NCBI GenBank assembly: GCA_965205165.1
Contig: OZ242037.1
Coordinates: forward strand, 558,001 to 622,000
Source of the DNA: CBDESM01 sp965205165
GTDB lineage: Bacteria; Chloroflexota; Dehalococcoidia; Bin125
Direction: 5' to 3'
Length of the DNA: 64,000 bases
The position numbers were made by a program, and so were the translations under genes. Below, piece by piece: positions 1 through 9,148 of this stretch; position 1 is the first letter of the stretch, and every line of letters starts with the position of its first letter. The notes beneath the pieces are model-generated. The model made no database searches, had not been told where the DNA came from, and saw only the letters and a program-made list of their open reading frames with translations.

Positions 1-164
1 ACGTGCGTCAACTCTGTGGCCCCGCTGTCAATCCAGCTCTCCAGCCTCCTGTCGTGCCCTGACGCAAAGAAGTTGCCGGTCTCGCCGCGGCAACCGCAGA
101 CGCAGCGCACTTTTGCCGGCACCGGCTTCCGTTTGCACTTCATCTGTGTGCATTGCTTCTTCAT
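1..164 (-). CDS. Small Cys-rich CxCGC/GHD-motif protein, partial at the left edge
   Basis: The frame opens at an ATG at 164 and is still open at base 1, so about 54 residues are visible. The N-terminus is short, basic and Cys-containing (MKKQCTQMKCK) and is followed by CVCGCRGETGNFFASGHD and RRL. The same CxCGC...GHxxRL pattern occurs inside the large NYN-DUF429 protein at 5456-8203. The Cys/His spacing looks like a small metal-binding knuckle, which is inference. The start lies 9 bp after the stop of the Uma2 gene with a G-rich stretch before it, so the two are probably cotranscribed. The function is unknown and the C-terminus is not visible. Confidence 0.55.
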   Translation of the reverse strand, partial: MKKQCTQMKCKRKPVPAKVRCVCGCRGETGNFFASGHDRRLESWIDSGATELTH

Positions 165-173
165 CGAACACCC

Positions 174-830
174 CTACTTCCGCTCGCTGCCATCCCTGGC
201 CAAGTCCCAGATGGCGTCGAATTCTATGACCAGGTCGGGCAGGCGCTCGGGGTCGAGTTCGAGGGAGGAGGGGCGCTCCAGTTCGAGCGTGCCTTGGCCG
301 GCGCGGAAGAGGGCGACGCGCTGGTCGATCCAGTCGACCAGCAGGCCGACTTGGCAGCCGTGCTCCATCCAGTCGAGCATCTTGCCGTACTGGCCCTCGT
401 AGGACTGCGATTTCGAGCGCACCTCGATTACGAGGAAGGGGCAGACGGGCCAGAAGGCGGGGCGCTCGGAGAGCGGGCCGAGCGCTTCGTCCTGCTCGGC
501 GCTGAGCCAGGAGATGTCGGGCGAGAGCAGCAGCGTCTCGGTCAGCCGGTAGCCGGCGGAGGCGCCGCGCAGCCGCCCGCCGATCGCGCGCATCCAGGCG
601 AGCAGCTGCAGGAGCAGGTGGGTCTCGACGTCGGGGCTGAGGAATCCGGCGGGGAAGCTGATGATCAGGTCTCCTTCCGCGCTGCGCTCGAATTCGAGCA
701 GGTCGGTCTCCATGCAGAGCTGCTCGAAGAGCGCGTCCGAAACCGGCTCGGCCCCGCGCAGCACGGCCCGCCCCCGCGCCGGCGCGGGCGGACGCGCGAG
801 CGCCGCGGGACGTTGGGGCGCCGAGACCAT
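174..830 (-). CDS. Uma2 family protein (predicted PD-(D/E)xK-type endonuclease)
   Basis: A 218-residue protein with the Uma2 (PF05685) layout: an N-terminal segment with FERSAEGDLIISFPAG, a central TETLLLSPDISWLS with the conserved aspartate, then FLVIEVRSKSQS carrying the E-x-R/K-S signature, and a C-terminal LVDWIDQRVALFRAGQG. Family members have a restriction-endonuclease-like fold and are often multicopy in cyanobacteria and Chloroflexota; their biological role is unclear. The first 30 residues are Arg/Pro/Ala-rich and may not all be translated, since an internal start is possible. It follows the mutase gene by 31 bp. A second Uma2 gene lies at 43607-44332. Confidence 0.85.
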   Translation of the reverse strand: MVSAPQRPAALARPPAPARGRAVLRGAEPVSDALFEQLCMETDLLEFERSAEGDLIISFPAGFLSPDVETHLLLQLLAWMRAIGGRLRGASAGYRLTETLLLSPDISWLSAEQDEALGPLSERPAFWPVCPFLVIEVRSKSQSYEGQYGKMLDWMEHGCQVGLLVDWIDQRVALFRAGQGTLELERPSSLELDPERLPDLVIEFDAIWDLARDGSERK

Positions 831-861
831 GGGCCAGCCCTCCGCATCCAGCCTAGCCGCG

Positions 862-2538
<1,677 letters not shown>

Positions 2539-2558
2539 CCCGAACCTCCTTCCCGCAC

Positions 2559-2571
2559 CGCCCAATCTATC
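2559..2571 (-). repeat. Intergenic repeat, core CGCCCAATCTATC (copy 1)
   Basis: The 13-bp core (+ strand) recurs exactly at 4417-4429 and 5430-5442, each time between the stop of a DUF429 gene or remnant and the next leftward gene. On the minus strand it reads GATAGATTGGGCG, which contains TAGATT, a 4/6 match to a -10 box. Here it lies just upstream of the acyl-CoA mutase. It may be a promoter or simply flanking sequence copied with each duplication. Confidence 0.45.
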
Positions 2572-2575
2572 GGAA

Positions 2576-3382
2576 CTAGCCGTCGGGCTCCCGCATCCAC
2601 CGCTTCCACGGCACGATGATCACGCCCTTGCCGAGCGTGCCGAACGCCCGAAAGGGCGCACCGCGATCAACCCAGGCCGCGACATACGCGCACACGACCG
2701 CGTCGAGCAGGTCCCCGTGTCTGTCCCGTGCTACGCCCCGGAGGGACGGATCGGGGCCGCGTAGCAGGTTCTCGAGCGAGTCGTCCATCCGCAGGCGTGG
2801 TTCCGCAGATGGGGCGCAGAAGTGCCTGCGGATCTCCGCCGCTAGCTCCCGCAGGCCTTTCGGCTTGTCGGCGGCTTTGACTCGCTTGTACTTGATCGTC
2901 TTCTCCCGATTGAACAGCTCGATCATCGCCGCGTGCGGGTAAGTCTCGAGGACCAACCGCTCGGTGATCTCTGATTCGCGCCTGACATTCTCGCTGCGCT
3001 CGACCAAGGTCGCGCAATGATCTTCGAGCACGCGCCACAGGCGTCCAGGGCGATGACCCTTGCCGCCCAAGGTGCGATTGGTGAGATTGCTCGACAGCGC
3101 CTGCGATTCGAATTTGCCGTAACGATCCACGATCTCCGACTCGGCCTGCCGCCGTCCTACCGCATTGAGCACCACCAACGGCGCATCGATCGCGATCACC
3201 CAATCTCCGCAGTCTGGCCTGATCCACTCGATGATGTCGTCAAGTGAGCAGAGCAGATCAAGCCGCGTAAGCCACAACTCGCCGTCCACCCAAATCAGCT
3301 CAGCGCAGCCGCTGGCATTCGGCCTATTCGGCTTGCCCTCTTGCCAAGCAAGATCGATCCCGATCAGCCGCCGCCCGCTCAC
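2576..3382 (-). CDS. DUF429 family protein (predicted RNase H-fold nuclease), copy a
   Basis: A 268-residue DUF429 (PF04250) protein. The RNase H-like acidic positions are visible: RRLIGIDLAW (D10), DWVIAIDAPL (D66), VLETYPHAAMIELF (the E-T-Y-P-H motif) and DLLDAVVCAYVAAW near the C-terminus, ending with GVIIVP. The family is assigned to the ribonuclease H-like fold; substrate and role are not established. The GTG start at 3382 places the GRRLIGID strand at the N-terminus as in the paralogues. It is the leftmost of seven neighbouring paralogues reading in the same direction and ends about 40 bp before the mutase start. Confidence 0.85.
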   Translation of the reverse strand: MSGRRLIGIDLAWQEGKPNRPNASGCAELIWVDGELWLTRLDLLCSLDDIIEWIRPDCGDWVIAIDAPLVVLNAVGRRQAESEIVDRYGKFESQALSSNLTNRTLGGKGHRPGRLWRVLEDHCATLVERSENVRRESEITERLVLETYPHAAMIELFNREKTIKYKRVKAADKPKGLRELAAEIRRHFCAPSAEPRLRMDDSLENLLRGPDPSLRGVARDRHGDLLDAVVCAYVAAWVDRGAPFRAFGTLGKGVIIVPWKRWMREPDG

Positions 3383-3470
3383 GCGCTCCTCCTCCGCAAC
3401 CGTCGGATCGACCTCGGCAGCGCCTCGTGCACCAGAGCGATGGTCACGCCGTCAAGCACGCCAAGCCCCC

Positions 3471-4379
3471 TCACTGCGCCGATTCCGCGTCGCTGGTCAG
3501 GCAGCGGAGCAGCGGGCCGATCTCGCGCAAGCGGGGCGCGATCATCACGCCCTCCCCGACCTTGCCCAGCCCCACGAGCGGGAGATCATCGTCGTCCGCC
3601 TCCCGACGCCGGCTAACAGCGTCGACCCAAGCCGCCGTGTACGCGCAGACCAAGCCGTCGAGCTTGTCTTCGCGGCCCTTCAGATCCTCGCCCACCAGAT
3701 CCCAGTCAGGCGCACGGAGCAACTCCTTGAGTTTCGGGTTCATTCGCAGGCGCGGCTTCGGCTTCGCAGCATCGGAGCAGAGATGCTCGCAGATCTCCTC
3801 GGCCAGCCACTGCTGTCCCCCATTCCGACATCCGCCTCTGTGCTCCTTGGCGCAGTTCCGCTTGATCCAGTCCTTCTTGTACTTGATGGTGATGCAAAGA
3901 TTGAACAGCTCGACCATCGCGATGTGGGGATAGGTCTCGAAGAACAGCGGCCCGCTGTTGAGGTCAACGGTCTGCTCCACCAATGTGCCGCCCAACTCTT
4001 TCAGCCGCTTCCTGAGCATCCTCCCCTGATAGTGCTTGCGAAAGTCGGGGTTCTTCAAGAAAGCCGGGCGCGCGCCGGCCTGGAAGGGCCTGTAGAAGCG
4101 CTTTGCCTGCTTTTCCGCAGATCGTTCCCCGCTCTTGTTGCAGATGACGAGCGGCGCGTCGATCGCGACCACCCAATCACCGTCGCCGGGCCGAATCCAT
4201 TCGACGATCTCGCCAACCCGCCCAAGGACATCAAGCCGGGTCAGCTCCAGCTCGTCCTGCTTGCCGTCCTTCCAAACCAGTTCGGCGCAGCCACTGCCCT
4301 CAGGCTCGCTGCCATCGCGCTTCCCCCACGCCAAGTCGATCCCGATCAGCCGGCGCTTGCCACTGTGTTCGTCCTTCAT
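3471..4379 (-). CDS. DUF429 family protein, copy b
   Basis: A 302-residue paralogue. It carries KRRLIGIDLAWGKRDGS, DWVVAIDAPLVI, FETYPHIAMVELF and a C-terminal KLDGLVCAYTAAW block, so all acidic positions are kept. A central HRGGCRNGGQQWLAEEICEH segment resembles the Cys-containing insert of copy c. The ATG at 4379 is chosen over in-frame GTG 4394 because GGAGGAGG sits 5 bp before it. The C-terminus runs about 10 residues past the usual ending (extra CLTSDAESAQ), possibly from read-in to a remnant of another copy at about 3400-3470. Confidence 0.83.
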   Translation of the reverse strand: MKDEHSGKRRLIGIDLAWGKRDGSEPEGSGCAELVWKDGKQDELELTRLDVLGRVGEIVEWIRPGDGDWVVAIDAPLVICNKSGERSAEKQAKRFYRPFQAGARPAFLKNPDFRKHYQGRMLRKRLKELGGTLVEQTVDLNSGPLFFETYPHIAMVELFNLCITIKYKKDWIKRNCAKEHRGGCRNGGQQWLAEEICEHLCSDAAKPKPRLRMNPKLKELLRAPDWDLVGEDLKGREDKLDGLVCAYTAAWVDAVSRRREADDDDLPLVGLGKVGEGVMIAPRLREIGPLLRCLTSDAESAQ

Positions 4380-4416
4380 GTGCTCCTCCTCCACAGCCGC
4401 CGGGCGAGCGCGGCAG

Positions 4417-4440
4417 CGCCCAATCTATCCCGACCCATCC
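4417..4440 (-). repeat. Intergenic repeat (copy 2), longer match with copy 3
   Basis: The CGCCCAATCTATC core is followed by CCGACCCATCC. The whole 24-bp unit is shared with 5430-5453. It lies upstream of DUF429 copy b and just after the stop of a DUF429 remnant. Confidence 0.45.
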
Positions 4441-4441
4441 G

Positions 4442-4530
4442 TCACGCGGACGCGACTCTCCGCGCACTCGGCAGGATCGTCACGCCCTCACCGGCGATGC
4501 CCTGCGCCTGAATGTCCCGCCATCATCGGC
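4442..4530 (-). pseudogene. Remnant of a DUF429 C-terminus
   Basis: Read on the minus strand, this gap encodes ...QAQGIAGEGVTILPSARR followed by a few residues and a TGA at 4444-4442. This closely matches the end of the NYN-DUF429 fusion (QALGTAGEGVTILPNARG), and the downstream repeat element also matches. Upstream of about 4530 an in-frame stop interrupts any longer reading. It is best explained as the 3' stub of a deleted tandem copy. Confidence 0.6.
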
Positions 4531-4573
4531 CCGTCGCGTCCGATGCATCGGAGCGCCCCGTGCAAGGAGGCGG

Positions 4574-5374
4574 TCAGGACAGCCGACCCGCATCCGGCAC
4601 GACGATGACGCCCTCTCTTTCTTCACCCAGCGGATGCCAAGGCAGGCCCTCGGCGACCCAAGCCGCGATGTAGGCGCAGACGACGGCATCGAGCAGGTCT
4701 TCGCGGGCTTTGAGAGCCTTGCCCTCCAGTTTCTCATCGGGCTTGCGGAGCAGGTTGCCCAGCAGCTTGTTGTGGCACAGCCGCGGACCTTTCGGCGCGT
4801 CGCAGAAGTGCTCGCGGATCTTGTCGGCCAGTCGTTGCTGCCCCTTACGCTGGCAACACACACGGCACTTCTTGCCGCTCTTGTATCTGATGATGCCGTT
4901 GAGCTCGAACAGCTCGACCATTGCCGGGTGCGGATACGTCTCGAAGAACAGCGGCCCGTCGTTGAGATGCTCCGGCTTCTCGACCAATGTCCCCTTGCAT
5001 GCCTCCAGCTGTTGGAGAATCTGCCTGCCCTGGTAGTGCTCTTTGAACTGCTTGCGAGTCGTGTTCGAGGAGTGCGCCCCCACTTTGAACCTCTTGTAGC
5101 ACTTGCGCACCTGCTTCTCCGCTTCACGGCTCCCTTTCGGATTCGTGATGCGGAGCGGGGCGTCGATCGCCACCACCCAATCGCCGGGCTCGCTCTCAAT
5201 CCAGTCGACGATCTTCTCGACCCGGCCGAGAGAGCAGAGCCGCGTCAGCTCCAACCAGTCGTTCTTCCAAACCAGCTCCGCGCAGCCGGTCCCAGCGGGT
5301 TCGCCCCCATCCAGCTTGCCCCATGCCAAGTCGACCCCGATCAGCCGCCGCGTGTCTTTGCGCTCGTCCTTCAT
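4574..5374 (-). CDS. DUF429 family protein, copy c
   Basis: A 266-residue paralogue with TRRLIGVDLAWGKLDGGEP, DWVVAIDAPLRI, FETYPHPAMVELF and DLLDAVVCAYIAAW, so every conserved acidic position is present. A CRVCCQRKGQQRLADKIREH stretch in the middle adds a local Cys cluster. The ATG at 5374 is preferred because GGAGGAG precedes it, as in copy b; the 5' ends of b and c are closely similar, which points to recent duplication. A remnant of another copy follows within 45 bp of its stop. Confidence 0.83.
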   Translation of the reverse strand: MKDERKDTRRLIGVDLAWGKLDGGEPAGTGCAELVWKNDWLELTRLCSLGRVEKIVDWIESEPGDWVVAIDAPLRITNPKGSREAEKQVRKCYKRFKVGAHSSNTTRKQFKEHYQGRQILQQLEACKGTLVEKPEHLNDGPLFFETYPHPAMVELFELNGIIRYKSGKKCRVCCQRKGQQRLADKIREHFCDAPKGPRLCHNKLLGNLLRKPDEKLEGKALKAREDLLDAVVCAYIAAWVAEGLPWHPLGEEREGVIVVPDAGRLS

Positions 5375-5429
5375 GCGCTCCTCCTCCACAGCCGCCGGAC
5401 CGAGCGCGACAGCGCCCGCACTCCGGCAC

Positions 5430-5453
5430 CGCCCAATCTATCCCGACCCATCC
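5430..5453 (-). repeat. Intergenic repeat (copy 3)
   Basis: Core CGCCCAATCTATC plus the same following 11 bases as the copy at 4417-4440. It lies between the stop of the large fusion gene (5456) and the start of DUF429 copy c. Confidence 0.45.
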
Positions 5454-5455
5454 CC

Positions 5456-8203
5456 TCACGCGGGGGCGATTCCCCGCGCATTCGGCAGGATCGTCACGCC
5501 CTCGCCGGCGGTGCCGAGGGCTTGGATCTCCTGCTGCGCATCGACCCAGGCGGCGGCGTAGGCGCAGATCAGGGCTTCCAGGCGGTCGCCTCGATCCCGC
5601 AGCGCGTCGTCTGGGAGCAGGCGCTCCGACTCGTGCAGGAGCTCGCCGAGGGCGCCGTCTTCCCACAGGCGCGGGCCCGCCTTGCCGCGGCAGAGATGCT
5701 CGCGGATCGCGTTCGACAGCTCGCGCTGGCCCGCACGCCGGACCTGCGCCGACCCCTGCCGGTAGCGGATCGCCCGGTCCAGGCCGAACAGCTCGATCAT
5801 CGCCGGCTGCGCCGACGTCTCCAGCACCGCCCGGCCCGCGCCGGCTGGCGCCGCTTTCTCCAGCAGCCGCCCTCGATGCCGCTTCAGCGCATCCAGCAGC
5901 CGCCCGCCCCGGTGATCCCGCCCCAGCCGCTTCAGATTGACGCCGGGCGCATCCGCCCCGTAGCGACCGTACAGCCGCCGCGACCGCTTGTCCGCCTCCC
6001 GCCGCCCCGTCTCGTTGCGCACCACCAGCGGCGCCCCCGCCGCCACGATCCAATCGCCCCGATCGGGCCGAATCCAGCGCACGATCTCGTCCACCGTCCG
6101 CACCAGCTCAACCCGCTTCAGCACCAGCTCCCCGTCCTCCCACCCCAGCTCCGCGCACCCGCTCGCCCCCTTCTCCCCAGGTGCCAGCGCCACCCCGATC
6201 AGCCTCCGCGTCCCCGCTCGATCGCCCCGCCGACCTTTATCGCCAGCATCCTGTCGCGGTTGCCCTTGAGTCTTTACCGCCGCCGCAGAACCATCCGGCT
6301 CCTTGCGCAAAGCCGCCAAGACGCCGCCCTCGGCGCGGGGTGCAGCGGGCGTCCGCGCTTCAGCCGGCACAACGGGCGAAGCGGGCGCACGGCTCTGCGA
6401 CGATGGTGCGCGCTGCTGTCTCGGCCTGCTCGCCGCCGCCGTTCCCGGAGAGCCAGCCGCGGCCGCCCGCGCCCCGATCCCGCGCACGCTCGGCACGACC
6501 ATCACGCCCTCGCCCACGTTCCCCAGCCCCTGCAGCGGCCGCCCCGCATCCACCCACGCCGCCATGTACGCGCTGACCAGCCCGTCCAGCAACTCCTCGC
6601 GGTCTTTCAGGGCGCGGTCTGAGATAGGAGTGCGCGGCTCTCGAAGCAGTTCTTCGAGAGCGTCGTTCGAGCGCAGGCGAGGACTTGCAGCGCCGCCGCA
6701 GAAGTGTTCGCGGATGGCGTTGACGAGCTGCCGCTGGCCGGCAACGACGTCTCTGCCCGGGCGTGCCTTGTACTTGATCGTGCGATCGAGGCGGAACAGC
6801 TCGACCATCACGATGTGCGGATAGGTCTCGAAGACCAAGCGCGGGTGCCCAAGCATGCTCGGCTGCTCGAGGAGTCCACCGCCGCGCTCTTCCAAAGCTC
6901 GCCACAGGCGGCCGCCGCGATGGTCTTCGCCGAACTTGTCTAGGGAGGAGGGGTATGCGCCGGCTTGGTACCGGCGGTAGTAGCGATCCGCGTCGGCCTC
7001 TGCAGCACGGCGCCCGGTCTGGTTGCGGATGATGAGCGGTGCGTCGATCGCCACGATCCAGTCGCCGCGATCCAGCTCGATCCATTCGACGATGTCCGGA
7101 ATCGAGCGGCGGAGATCGAGTCGCGCCAGCACCAGCTCGCCGCCGTCCCAAGCCAGTTCGACGCAGCCCGTAGGGTTCCGCTCTCCCCAAGCCAGATCGA
7201 TGCCGATGCACCGCCGCGTTCCTGCAGCTCCCCCCACCGCGGCCGGCACCGCCGAATCTTCCGGCGAGCGCGGCTCCGGCCCACCTCGCCCCGCAACCCC
7301 GCCCGCCTGCTCTCGATAGCGCCGGATTTCCTCTTCGTACTTCCCCTTGCGGAATGACAGCGGCACCCGCCCCCAATCCACCCGCGCCACCTCCACGGGA
7401 TCGCCGCGCCCGATGATGCCGACCAGCCTCCCCCCGTGCCCCGATTGCAAGAAGCCGTTCCCCCCGATCTCGCCCCCGCAACCGCAGACGCACAGGTTCG
7501 ACCCCGCAACCTGCCGCGACGGCGCATGCCGCGGAGCAGCAGCCGGCCGACTCTCCCGCCGCCGGCTCTCAACTCCGCCCGGCTTCTCCGGAGCAGCCCG
7601 CGGCGGCGGCGTGGAAGGCGCAACCGCGGGCGTCGGCGCTGGCCTGCCGGCTGTCTCGGCTTCACGAGGAACGGGCGGCTCGGACCGCGCCGGCGGCATC
7701 AGCGGCGCCGGCGTCGGCGCGGTTCTGGCAGATTGTCCGCGAACCCAGCTGCCGCCCTCCTTGCCGAGCTGGAAGAAGTCCGTACACGCCGCGGCGAACG
7801 CGCCCTCGGCCGAACCGATGCCGTACACGTCCTTCCCGGCCGTCCGCACGACCGTCGCCGCGCCGCTGAAATCGCTGTCGCTCGTCACCAGGCAGACGGC
7901 GTCGATGTCCCCGCTCTGCGCGAGCCCCGCCGCATCCGCGCTCATGTAGTTGTCGACCGTGTTCTTCCCGCGCGGAGTGCGGTTCACCACAACCTGCCGT
8001 ATGCCGTGCCGCTTGCAGGCCTTCGCCCACGACGCCGCCTCCGGCCTCGTCCAGTCCGCATATGCATTCATCTGGGCCACGCGCCCGATGCTGGCCGCAA
8101 CCTGCAAGATCCGCTCGGCATGCGCAGCCGACTCGTTCTCGCAGTCGATCAGCAGCGCGACCCTGCGCACGCTCCGTGTCGCTCCTCTGGATTCGACAGG
8201 CAC
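5456..8203 (-). CDS. NYN nuclease - Cys motif - DUF429 - degenerate DUF429 fusion protein
   Basis: A 915-residue multidomain protein. Residues 14-150 form a NYN/LabA-like PIN-fold nuclease domain with VALLIDCEN (D20), NTVDNYMSAD (D84, D90) and VTSDSDF (D109, D111), all apparently intact. A Pro/Ala-rich linker leads to CVCGCGGEIGGNGFLQSGH at 238-256. A first DUF429 domain (about 330-576) keeps D336 (IGIDLAWGE), D387 (VAIDAPL), E459 (FETYPH) and D540 (LLDG). A second (about 666-915) has A672, G723, TSAQ in place of TYPH, and E876 at the matching positions, so it looks catalytically dead. The likely role is RNA or DNA cleavage with a regulatory pseudo-domain; this is inference. It sits in the centre of the DUF429 array. 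Confidence 0.85.
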   Translation of the reverse strand: MPVESRGATRSVRRVALLIDCENESAAHAERILQVAASIGRVAQMNAYADWTRPEAASWAKACKRHGIRQVVVNRTPRGKNTVDNYMSADAAGLAQSGDIDAVCLVTSDSDFSGAATVVRTAGKDVYGIGSAEGAFAAACTDFFQLGKEGGSWVRGQSARTAPTPAPLMPPARSEPPVPREAETAGRPAPTPAVAPSTPPPRAAPEKPGGVESRRRESRPAAAPRHAPSRQVAGSNLCVCGCGGEIGGNGFLQSGHGGRLVGIIGRGDPVEVARVDWGRVPLSFRKGKYEEEIRRYREQAGGVAGRGGPEPRSPEDSAVPAAVGGAAGTRRCIGIDLAWGERNPTGCVELAWDGGELVLARLDLRRSIPDIVEWIELDRGDWIVAIDAPLIIRNQTGRRAAEADADRYYRRYQAGAYPSSLDKFGEDHRGGRLWRALEERGGGLLEQPSMLGHPRLVFETYPHIVMVELFRLDRTIKYKARPGRDVVAGQRQLVNAIREHFCGGAASPRLRSNDALEELLREPRTPISDRALKDREELLDGLVSAYMAAWVDAGRPLQGLGNVGEGVMVVPSVRGIGARAAAAGSPGTAAASRPRQQRAPSSQSRAPASPVVPAEARTPAAPRAEGGVLAALRKEPDGSAAAVKTQGQPRQDAGDKGRRGDRAGTRRLIGVALAPGEKGASGCAELGWEDGELVLKRVELVRTVDEIVRWIRPDRGDWIVAAGAPLVVRNETGRREADKRSRRLYGRYGADAPGVNLKRLGRDHRGGRLLDALKRHRGRLLEKAAPAGAGRAVLETSAQPAMIELFGLDRAIRYRQGSAQVRRAGQRELSNAIREHLCRGKAGPRLWEDGALGELLHESERLLPDDALRDRGDRLEALICAYAAAWVDAQQEIQALGTAGEGVTILPNARGIAPA

Positions 8204-8290
8204 GGCCGCGGCTCCTCCCTATCGCCATCAGCGCTCGCGGAGGATACCCGCGCCGACTCGGCCCTCGATCGCCGCGCCGCTCGACATCGG

Positions 8291-9115
8291 CTACGCCGTG
8301 CTGAGCATCGGAAGGGCCGCCTGCCTCCCTTCCCGAATCCCCCGCACCTCGGGGACGACCATCACTCCCGCGCCGACTTCGCCGAGTCCTTGCACCGGGC
8401 GCCCGGCCTCCAGCCATGCGGCGGCATACGCGCAGATCAAGCCGTCGAGTCGGTCTTCCCTGCTCTTCAGCCCCACGCCCGTCAGGGGCGGTTCGGGATC
8501 GTCGAGCATCTCTTCGAGCAGTTCATCGATCCGCAGGCGTGGGCTGGCCGATGCGCCGCAGAGATGCTCGCGGATGGCGGCGCACAGCTGGCGCTGGCCG
8601 CGGCGCTTGTCGGCGTCCGCTCCCTTCTTGTACTTGATCGTGCGCTCGAGGCCGAACAGCTCCACCATCACGATGTGCGGATACGTCTCGAACGCCAGCC
8701 TGCCCGCGACCGCGCCGCCCGGCGACTCCACCAGCCTCGCGCCGCCCGATTGCAGCGCCCGCAGCAGCTGTTCGCCGCGGTGCTCGCCGTCGCGGGCGTA
8801 CTTGGTGAGCACCTTGCGGTTGGCCGGATACGCGCCCGCCTCGAAGCGCCGGTAGAGCCGGCTCGCCTCCGCATCCGCCGCCCGCCTCCCCGTCTCGTTC
8901 AGCACCACCAGCGGCGCGTCCACCGCAACGACCCAATCGCCCCGCTCCGGCGCAATCCACTCCACGATCTCGTCCGTCGAATAGAGCAAATCCAAGCGCG
9001 ACAGCGCCAGCTCGCCTTCCTCCCAAACCAGCTCCGCGCACCCGCTCCCGTTCCCCTCCCCCCAAGCCAAGTCAATCCCGATCAACCGCCGCCCACCCGT
9101 CCCGTCGTCAGCCAT
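8291..9115 (-). CDS. DUF429 family protein, copy e
   Basis: A 274-residue paralogue: GRRLIGIDLAWGEGNGSGC, DWVVAVDAPLVV, FETYPHIVMVELFGLERT, RLDGLICAYAAAW and the terminal GAGVMVVPEVRGI. All conserved acidic positions are present. The next gene leftwards is the NYN fusion, 87 bp away; the next gene upstream is copy f, 33 bp away. Sequence blocks such as IVMVELF and LICAY are closest to copy f and to the first DUF429 domain of the fusion, so these three form the tightest subgroup by eye. Confidence 0.84.
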   Translation of the reverse strand: MADDGTGGRRLIGIDLAWGEGNGSGCAELVWEEGELALSRLDLLYSTDEIVEWIAPERGDWVVAVDAPLVVLNETGRRAADAEASRLYRRFEAGAYPANRKVLTKYARDGEHRGEQLLRALQSGGARLVESPGGAVAGRLAFETYPHIVMVELFGLERTIKYKKGADADKRRGQRQLCAAIREHLCGASASPRLRIDELLEEMLDDPEPPLTGVGLKSREDRLDGLICAYAAAWLEAGRPVQGLGEVGAGVMVVPEVRGIREGRQAALPMLSTA

Positions 9116-9148
9116 GCCGCCCCACCATCCTGATGACCGCCGCCGAAT

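Noticed and set aside
3385..3470. Separate DUF429 pseudogene after copy b
   Set aside because: The similarity is limited to a short GLG..DGVTIA stretch; kept only as a weak note in the stub finding.
4634..6622. Long plus-strand frame opposite the DUF429 array
   Set aside because: A shadow of conserved minus-strand domains in GC-rich DNA.
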